From: Komagataella phaffii GS115
Taxonomy: Eukaryota > Ascomycota > Pichiomycetes > Pichiales > Pichiaceae
Direction: 5' to 3'
Assembly (NCBI RefSeq): GCF_000027005.1
Contig: NC_012964.1
Location: 2,232,001 to 2,296,000 of the forward strand
Length of the DNA: 64,000 nucleotides
Shown here: piece after piece, positions 57,851-64,000 of the stretch
How positions within the stretch are numbered: position 1 is the first letter of the stretch
How the letters are laid out: the number at the start of each line of letters is the position of its first letter
Translations under genes and position numbers: made by a program
Notes under the pieces: model-generated
Told to the model about the DNA's origin: nothing
What the model saw: only the letters and a program-made list of their open reading frames with translations
Database searches by the model: none

Positions 57851-59311
57851 TTAAAAGTTGATAGTCTTGTCAAAGGTACCCAGAGCTGCTTCCTTGAAAG
57901 CCTCCGACAAAGTAGGATGAGCATGGCAGACACGAGCGATATCTTCTGTAGAAGCACCGTATTCTAAAGCAAGCCCAGCCTCAGCAATCATCTCACCAGC
58001 GTTGGGACCGATGATGTGAACACCCAGAACACGTTGAGTTTCGGCATCAGCAAGGAACTTAACAAATCCTTCAGTGTCCAAGTTGGTCTTAGCTCTAGAG
58101 TTAGCAATAAATGGGAATTTACCAACTTTGTATTTGATACCAGCCTCCTTAAGTTGTTGTTCGTTCTGACCAACCCAAGCGACTTCTGGGTGAGTGTACA
58201 TAACAGATGGAATGTTTCCGTAATTGACGTGACCATGGCCCTTCTTTATAAACTCTGCGGCGGCAATACCTTCTTCCTCAGCCTTGTGAGCCAACATAGG
58301 ACCAAAAGTAACATCTCCAATTACACGAATATGAGGGTGCTTGGTACGGTATTCAGAGTCGATGACCAAAGTTCCTCTGTTGTCAAAGTCCAATCCAATT
58401 GCCTCGGCGTTCAAGCCTTCAGTGTAAGGTCTACGGCCAACGGCAACTAATAGGACATCAGCCTCAAATTGCTCAGTTTTACCATCCTTTGTTGTTTCAA
58501 TCTCAATGTTCACAACTTCGCCTACGCGTTCACCCTTAGTGACCTTGGCACCACACTTGAACTTCAAGCCTTGCTTGGTCAAGAACTTTTGCGTACTCTT
58601 TGCAACTTCGGCATCCATACCAGCACCAATACTGTCACGGTATTCAATGATAGTGACTTCAGAGCCTACTCTAGACCAAACAGAAGCCATTTCCAAACCA
58701 ATGATACCACCACCAATAATAGCCATACGCTTTGGAACCTCCTTCAAGTCCAAAGCTCCAGTTGAAGTCACGATACGCTCCTCGTCGACAGTAATTCCTG
58801 GGAATGGCGAAGGTTCAGATCCAGTAGCAATAATCACATTATCAGCTTTGAGTTCAACTTTGTCGCCTCCCTCAACAGGATCAACGTTGATAGTGTGTTC
58901 ATCAACGAAAGAACCAGAACCCTTGTAATATTTGACACCGTTTTTCTTAAACAGCATTTCGATACCTCCAGTCAATTGCTTCACAGATTTCTCCTTGGCA
59001 TTTTGCAATTGGCCAATGTCAATTTGAACATCAGCAACGTTGATTCCTCTCTCTTTAGTATCGTGCTTGATGGTGTGATAAAGGTGAGAGTTGTTCAACA
59101 GAGACTTAGAAGGGATACAACCAACATTCAAACAGGTTCCTCCAAGGGCCCCTCTTTTCTCAATGCAAGCAGTATCTAGACCCAATTGTGCAGCCTTAAT
59201 GGCAGCGACATAACCACCAGGTCCACCACCAATCACGACGACATCGTGTTTGATGGCCTGAGCGAGGATTCTTGAAGTGCTAAGAAAACGTCTTTGTCCG
59301 AATTTGAGCAT
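57851..59311 (-). CDS. LPD1: Dihydrolipoamide dehydrogenase (E3)
   Basis: A 486-residue mitochondrial flavoprotein. A presequence ([19 protein letters not shown]) precedes the FAD motif [13 protein letters not shown]. The redox disulfide is Cys60/Cys65 in [13 protein letters not shown], the NAD motif is IGGGIIGLE, and the catalytic His-Glu dyad lies in [11 protein letters not shown] at the end. It is the shared E3 of pyruvate, 2-oxoglutarate and branched-chain dehydrogenases and of the glycine cleavage system. Length fits the family. Convergent with the sirtuin gene (42 bp). Confidence 0.98.
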   Translation of the reverse strand: MLKFGQRRFLSTSRILAQAIKHDVVVIGGGPGGYVAAIKAAQLGLDTACIEKRGALGGTCLNVGCIPSKSLLNNSHLYHTIKHDTKERGINVADVQIDIGQLQNAKEKSVKQLTGGIEMLFKKNGVKYYKGSGSFVDEHTINVDPVEGGDKVELKADNVIIATGSEPSPFPGITVDEERIVTSTGALDLKEVPKRMAIIGGGIIGLEMASVWSRVGSEVTIIEYRDSIGAGMDAEVAKSTQKFLTKQGLKFKCGAKVTKGERVGEVVNIEIETTKDGKTEQFEADVLLVAVGRRPYTEGLNAEAIGLDFDNRGTLVIDSEYRTKHPHIRVIGDVTFGPMLAHKAEEEGIAAAEFIKKGHGHVNYGNIPSVMYTHPEVAWVGQNEQQLKEAGIKYKVGKFPFIANSRAKTNLDTEGFVKFLADAETQRVLGVHIIGPNAGEMIAEAGLALEYGASTEDIARVCHAHPTLSEAFKEAALGTFDKTINF

Positions 59312-60197
59312 TATGTCTCTTTGGTGGTACTTTATATTCCAAAAGGTCTACTAAATCTATGACTGGTTGGACTAACAAAGAAAGAACGAGCTGGAAGTTG
59401 GCAGGTCGAGTCCGGGTTCTCCGATATGGTGTAATGATGTTGTGACATTGGTCGATCGCAGTATTGTTGTAGACATCGGACACCGGGATCTCCCGGGGTA
59501 GTGGGGGTATATGCTTTAGTGGGGGCAGGGAGAGGAGAGTTGACCTTTGGGACGTTTATCCAAACTTCATGCACTATCTCGACAATTAAGCTTTTTGGAC
59601 ATGCCTATATTAGGCCATCCACAGATGTCATAATTATTCCATCTAAACTTGAACTTCCACGAAATTGGGAACGAAAGCCCAATTCAAGTGTATCTCATGT
59701 TTGAGTGGATATTCGTTTTGCCCGAAATCAACTCTATTTCTTCGGTAAGTGCAAGAAACAAAAGCCTTCAGGAACTTATGCCTAGATGGAATTGAGACAT
59801 TATAGGGCCAGATACAGTTCAAGCGTTAAGGGAGGAGATTCGGGGTTTGCTGAAGCCATTTTTGAGGCATCAAACAAGATATTGTGCCTAGACTCAGTAT
59901 TTTTAAGTTAGCAGGAGCCCAATTTCGCCATTGCCGAAAAAGCTTACCACACATTGCGTCACCCGCCACTCCACATTGAAACGTTTTCAAATCCCATGCC
60001 TATGGTAATAACGGGTAAGATCCAAACTTTTAAAACGAAATCCTCAAAAATTCGATCCGATGACGCAAGGTACCACCATTTCAGTGGTCGCCTGTCAACT
60101 GTGGAGATGACTATGAACAAGCTTTTTTCAAGCTTCTCTTATCACAGGGTATAAAAATAGGTGAATGTTCTGCCATTCTTTTGAAGGCTCTAACTAA
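59312..60197. other. 886-bp divergent LPD1/transporter promoter region
   Basis: The gap holds the promoters of LPD1 and the transporter. On the transporter side are TTGCGTCA (59954-59961) and its exact inverted copy TGACGCAA (60061-60068), one CTTATC (GATAAG inverted) at 60138-60143, and a TATA box at 60150. A 67-codon frame at 59501-59704 has no support. Confidence 0.55.
60150..60159 (+). promoter_or_regulatory. TATA box of the allantoate-permease-family gene
   Basis: TATAAAAATA lies 38-48 bp before the ATG at 60198, a short but possible spacing for a compact leader. A GATA-factor-type site lies just upstream. Confidence 0.5.
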
Positions 60198-61859
60198 ATG
60201 GCTGAAAAATCTACTGATATCTCCTTGAATAGGAGCATAAAGGATAACTCAGTTGATGAGAGTGTTCACTCTCTGGCCACATCTGCAGCTAGTCAGGAAA
60301 CCATTACTATCGTGAATAGGGAGACTGGTGAGTCTACAGTAATAGTAAAAGATTGGACTGATGAAGAAGAGCAGAAACTTGTTTGGAAAGTGGACTTCAT
60401 TGTTCTACCAATACTTTATTTTGCCTTTTTCATTTTGCAGCTGGATAGAGGTAATATTAGTAACGTGTACACTGATACTCATTTTTACAACATGTTGGAT
60501 TTGAACAACACCAAGATCAATATTGCCAGTGCTCTGTTTTCTATAGGTATTGTTGTCTTTGAAATTCCCTTCAATGTGGTTCTACAAAGGGTAAGTCCTT
60601 CGGTTTTCTTGAGTGCTCAGATTTTTCTTTGGAGTTTGGTTGCAACCCTCCAAACTAAGATAACAAACATCCAAGGATTTTATGCTACCAGGTTTATTTT
60701 GGGTGCCATGGAGGCTGGATTTATTCCTGGAGGATTATACTACCTCAGCACTTGGTACAAGAAATCTGAACTTGGTTTCAGACATACACTGTATTTCTTT
60801 GGTAACCTTACTGCTGGTGCACTTAGTGGTCTTATTGCAGCTGGGATCCTGAAAGATCTCCCAGGAGTTAATGGCCTTTACGGATGGCAATGGATTTTCC
60901 TTGTTGAAGGTGTCACAGGTCTTGGTTATGCGGTAATTTTTTTTCTGGCTCTACCGGAGTCGACAACCTATCCTGCAGCTTTCTGGAACAAAAAATGGTT
61001 CTATTTTGACGAAAGAGAAAGATCCATTTTGCGACGAAGAATACTTTTGGATGATCCTTCCAAAATTGTTTCAACCAGAAAGACCAGTCACAAGGATATT
61101 TGGAGTACTTTCAAGAATCCTGTTCCGTGGCTACATGTACTTATTTCTTTGTCCATCTTGCAAACCATCACTGCTTTGGGCAGTTATCTTCCATTGATTA
61201 TAAAATCGATGGGTTTTAGTGTCTTCGAAGCTAATGCTAGATCTTCAATTCCACAGTGGGCTACGATGGTGACTTTGGTCATTCTGACGTATACTAGCAA
61301 ACGTTTCAAGGCTAGAGGATTTACGATCTTACTCGTTGTGGTTTGGCAGCTAGCTGCTCAGATAGCTTTGAGAGAGCTGCCGGCCAGTGCCTCTGCTACT
61401 CAAAGATTTGCAGCACTATGTTTCCTTTATGCCCCAGGTATGGTGGTGCATGTCCTCAACAGTGCATGGTTAAGCGCAAATGTTCGCAGTCCAAGAGAAA
61501 GAAGTGTTGCATTGGCCATGTTGATTATGGCTGCAAATATAGGAGGCGTTTGTGGTGGACAGATTCTACGAGACAATGATAAACCACTGTATCGTAAGGG
61601 GTTTCTTTCTCTTATCATTGTGGACGCATTTGCATTGCTAGTAGTGGCCTACACTATAGGGTTTTATTACTACAAGAATAAGAAAGCCGATAAACTGTAC
61701 GGAAAACTGAAATCCAAATCGTTGGATGATGAAGAGCAAACTAACGTGGTAAATTCCCTTGACAGAGGGGTTGTGTATGTAGGTTTTGGACTTGACGAGT
61801 CTGAGAAGGAGGGTCTAGCAGTTAACATTCTTAAAAGTAATTTTAGATTTATTGTATAG
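60198..61859 (+). CDS. Anion:cation symporter (allantoate permease/Dal5-family MFS transporter)
   Basis: A 553-residue transporter with 12 predicted spans. A hydrophilic N-tail of about 65 residues leads to the family start WKVDFIVLPILYFAFFILQL followed by LDRGNISNV. The LGAMEAGFIPGGLYYLSTWY block near residues 175-195 is the ACS-family signature, and WQWIFLVEG follows. S. cerevisiae members carry allantoate (Dal5), nicotinate (Tna1), biotin (Vht1), pantothenate (Fen2) or thiamine-regulated substrates; the substrate here is not determinable. A GATA-type site in the promoter would fit nitrogen control but one copy is weak evidence. The ATG at 60198 is the only sensible start. Confidence 0.87.
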   Translation: MAEKSTDISLNRSIKDNSVDESVHSLATSAASQETITIVNRETGESTVIVKDWTDEEEQKLVWKVDFIVLPILYFAFFILQLDRGNISNVYTDTHFYNMLDLNNTKINIASALFSIGIVVFEIPFNVVLQRVSPSVFLSAQIFLWSLVATLQTKITNIQGFYATRFILGAMEAGFIPGGLYYLSTWYKKSELGFRHTLYFFGNLTAGALSGLIAAGILKDLPGVNGLYGWQWIFLVEGVTGLGYAVIFFLALPESTTYPAAFWNKKWFYFDERERSILRRRILLDDPSKIVSTRKTSHKDIWSTFKNPVPWLHVLISLSILQTITALGSYLPLIIKSMGFSVFEANARSSIPQWATMVTLVILTYTSKRFKARGFTILLVVVWQLAAQIALRELPASASATQRFAALCFLYAPGMVVHVLNSAWLSANVRSPRERSVALAMLIMAANIGGVCGGQILRDNDKPLYRKGFLSLIIVDAFALLVVAYTIGFYYYKNKKADKLYGKLKSKSLDDEEQTNVVNSLDRGVVYVGFGLDESEKEGLAVNILKSNFRFIV

Positions 61860-63021
61860 ATCTAATTTAGTGTTTTCTGTTGAGCAATCACTATCCATGA
61901 GGTCAGGATAACTCTAACTGCCTGTTGACAGACGCGGAAGAGTTAACGATCCAGGCATTGTACGTCTACTGTAGACCATCGTGAAAGTTTAAAGAACATA
62001 ACAGTTAAAAAAGTTCTGCCCGTCCAGGCATTCATAAACGTCACCTGGAAAAAGCTGAAAGTAATTTGTTTCAGTTTGCAGCAGTGAGCACAGAATGCAT
62101 ACAGTGCATCAAAATGCTTTCTTTATTTCAGTACACAGCAGTGCTGGGTGTCACCAGACTCGGAATCTCGTAATGTCAAGTTTTTATCTGTAACGACTCG
62201 ACTCCACAATCATGCATACGTGCTTCTTGCATGGTTATCAAAAGTTTTCAATGATAGAGACGTGAAGCCTGCTACTTCAACTTATACGACATTATGTTTT
62301 TAATGCTAAACCCAAAATGTGAATTCCAGGTACGTGTGCCACGTCAGCTGAGAGTCATTGAGACTTGGAGGTGATGATGTGCATTTTCCAACGTTGACCG
62401 ACACCTTTGGAAAATGTGGGCATCCTGACCATTTAAAGCAAGTCTCAAGTAAAATTTGAATACTTTAGTGGCTGTCAGTTGGGACCCCAAAGAACGTTGT
62501 GGCTAAAACCATCGTTTCAGAGTGTCAACTGTGGGTTCATCACGGATTCCAAGTGTGTAGTTATTTTCAAAGGACATCAGAAGGACAAACATATCACCTC
62601 CGAGCCGGGATCTGAGGTAAGTTTAGCTTTCTCAACTGTCTCCTGAAAGAAGCATATCTAGATCCTTTTGCTGCTCAAAAAAGAGTGATTATTTTCAGGT
62701 ATCAAAGTTGCGACAAAATTGGCCCTTGGAAGAGTTGAAAGGTTAGCCAGCGCTTTAGTCCTCTTTGTCCATCAAATATCTGTCCCAGAGAGATTTCAGA
62801 ATTTCATGTCCTTTACAAGAGAGGACGTGTTTCCAAGGCGTTGGTAACCATAATCACTACGCCTCTATGGCACTCTGCTACTATATATGAGCTATAGCCA
62901 CCAGAGACAGCTTTCTTTAAATGCAGTCTGCTCGTACGCAGATTCTATTAAGAAGATGATCTAACCCCGGAGAATATTTCAATGCAGTCATAAAAAGATG
63001 CAGAAAGGCCTCAAATACGTT
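61860..63021. other. 1162-bp gene-free gap between convergent genes
   Basis: Flanked only by 3' ends, this is the largest gap in the window and contains no open frame worth reporting on either strand. Visible structure: a 10-bp perfect inverted repeat CATTTTCCAA / TTGGAAAATG (62382-62416, 15-nt loop), a nested hairpin GGCGT-TGG-TAA-CCA...ACGCC (62837-62863), and the direct repeat CCAGGCATT (61951, 62024). No tRNA or known snRNA motif was recognised. Confidence 0.55.
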
Positions 63022-63996
63022 TCATAATAAATCCTCCAGACTTCCATCATCCAGGAGGTTTATCCATTCAATCACCAATCTGACAAACTCTTGGGGTTTC
63101 TCACTAATTACCCAATGTCCAGCATCGTGGACGTCCTTGATCTCAAAGCGAGGAAAGAACGCAGCACATGCTAGCAATTTTTCATCACTGACAAATGGCG
63201 ATCTATCGCCTCTAATAAACAAAGCAGGGCCTGACCAAGTACTGGCACGAGGGTCAAAGGGAAATGCTGCCACCGAGTCCAGCGATTTTCCTATGAAATC
63301 TAATCCGATCTTGCTGTACAAGCCAGGTTCTGAATTTGAACATTTTGATTTCCTTCGTAAATTGGTTAATAGGAATTGTCGAACGGCAATGTCAGGCTCC
63401 ACTTGAGAAAGTTTTGCGTCAGCTTCCTTGGTTGTCTTTATTGCATTAAGTCCGGTTTGGGAAACAATTTGTTGAAGGCAATTAACATACTTGCCAAACT
63501 GGCTTTGACCACCTGAGGCGTCAACAGGGGCGTTATCAACAGAAATAATAGCAGATGGAGTCGTAGGGTTTCGAAGAGCAAACGCCATAGCAGCTTTGGC
63601 CCCCATAGAGTGACCGATCAAAATAGGCTTCTCCAACTTATGATCTTTAACAAATAACTCTAGATCACTTGATAATGCTGGATAATCATGTCTTTCGTTG
63701 TGGGGAGAGTCTCCATGGTTTCTGAGATCTACACAATACACATCTCGCTTCAGCATTGAAGCTAAAGTTTTGCTGACAGTTCTATTATTCATCTTACTTC
63801 CGAATAGCCCATGGGCAAAAATAATACTTGGTTTATCGTGCTGGCTACCAGGCGAAGAATGCTTCTCAAATGCAAGCTTTACCGGTTCGATATCTTTGCG
63901 GTATGATTCCGCAAACTGGCCCGTATAGGCAGTTCCATCATACGCCGAATGAAACCTTTTTCCAAATCTCAGAAGAGTTCTGTGGGTTCTAAGCAT
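63022..63996 (-). CDS. IMO32: Mitochondrial alpha/beta hydrolase, Imo32/Eat1 (ABHD11)-like
   Basis: A 324-residue alpha/beta hydrolase. A basic presequence (MLRTHRTLLRFGKRFHSAYD) precedes the fold. The oxyanion-side FAHGLFGSK, the nucleophile elbow GHSMG, and the C-terminal HDAGHW with the catalytic His are visible; DLRNHGDSPH is typical of the ABHD11 group. S. cerevisiae Imo32 is a mitochondrial protein processed by Oct1, and its close relative Eat1 makes ethyl acetate from ethanol and acetyl-CoA in several yeasts; the present protein could be either. The start is 4 bp from the window end, so a longer N-terminus cannot be excluded, though the presequence fits. Confidence 0.86.
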   Translation of the reverse strand: MLRTHRTLLRFGKRFHSAYDGTAYTGQFAESYRKDIEPVKLAFEKHSSPGSQHDKPSIIFAHGLFGSKMNNRTVSKTLASMLKRDVYCVDLRNHGDSPHNERHDYPALSSDLELFVKDHKLEKPILIGHSMGAKAAMAFALRNPTTPSAIISVDNAPVDASGGQSQFGKYVNCLQQIVSQTGLNAIKTTKEADAKLSQVEPDIAVRQFLLTNLRRKSKCSNSEPGLYSKIGLDFIGKSLDSVAAFPFDPRASTWSGPALFIRGDRSPFVSDEKLLACAAFFPRFEIKDVHDAGHWVISEKPQEFVRLVIEWINLLDDGSLEDLL

Positions 63997-64000
63997 AGAA

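Noticed and set aside
58016..58928. Several 90-140 codon frames antisense to LPD1
   Set aside because: Strong codon bias in LPD1 leaves the opposite strand open; the translations are non-conserved.
1..64000. tRNA, rRNA, CRISPR arrays, transposons, viral sequences
   Set aside because: Intergenic regions were read for tRNA B boxes, conserved snRNA motifs, regular spacers and transposase or reverse-transcriptase motifs; none was seen. Without a covariance search, structured RNAs could still be missed.

Overview
The window is ordinary, gene-dense nuclear DNA of a budding yeast. It carries about 43 protein genes on both strands, most convergent pairs have only 9-81 bp between stop codons, and four genes have short spliceosomal introns (GTAAGT donor, TACTAAC/TATTAAC/ACTAAC branch site, AG acceptor). 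CTG encodes a conserved leucine in RPL10 (48162-48164), so this is not a CTG-Ser yeast. An AMSH-type deubiquitinase and a SIRT5-type sirtuin, both absent from Saccharomyces cerevisiae, fit a methylotrophic yeast of the Komagataella (Pichia pastoris) type; that genus assignment is inference. I see no transposon, virus, CRISPR array, rRNA or recognisable tRNA.

Layout. 1-6.1 kb: tandem AIF/FSP1-like oxidoreductases (the first cut by the window edge), ARL3, an RraA-like aldolase, SFH5, a DnaJ protein. 6.1-12 kb, minus strand: MCD4 (GPI anchor), ABZ1 (folate), IMG2 (mitoribosome). 12-24.5 kb: a Yel1-like ARF GEF, PUP3, CMC2, MTC1, FMP46, NIT2, ARP5 (frame broken), SRV2, YDJ1. 24.6-32 kb: a drug-transporter-like MFS protein, an unrecognised protein, a SUN-family wall protein, AYR1, GDT1, a Cwf18-like splicing protein. 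32-44 kb: MOT1, a PFK26/FBP26-type enzyme (frame broken), YNK1, eIF2A. 44-53 kb: a divergent deubiquitinase pair (OTU1 and AMSH), BUD20, RPL10, SEC53, FMP32, FMP25, BOS1. 53-64 kb: an Rsc1/2-type remodeler subunit, the sirtuin, LPD1, an allantoate-permease-family transporter, an IMO32-like hydrolase.

The genes are mainly housekeeping. Secretory-pathway functions recur (ARL3, Yel1-like, BOS1, SFH5, MCD4, SEC53, GDT1), as do mitochondrial ones (IMG2, CMC2, FMP46, FMP32, FMP25, LPD1, IMO32), chromatin (ARP5, MOT1, RSC) and ubiquitin/proteasome (PUP3, OTU1, AMSH). Neighbours are not arranged by pathway.

Most worth checking: two conserved genes (ARP5, PFK26) each broken by one extra base in a 7-base homopolymer; two very large gene-free gaps between convergent genes (887 and 1162 bp) that may hold noncoding RNAs; a BOS1 first exon consisting only of the start codon; several clustered promoter motifs, notably five same-strand GGCAAC copies upstream of the SUN gene. 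I found no convincing new multi-gene system.
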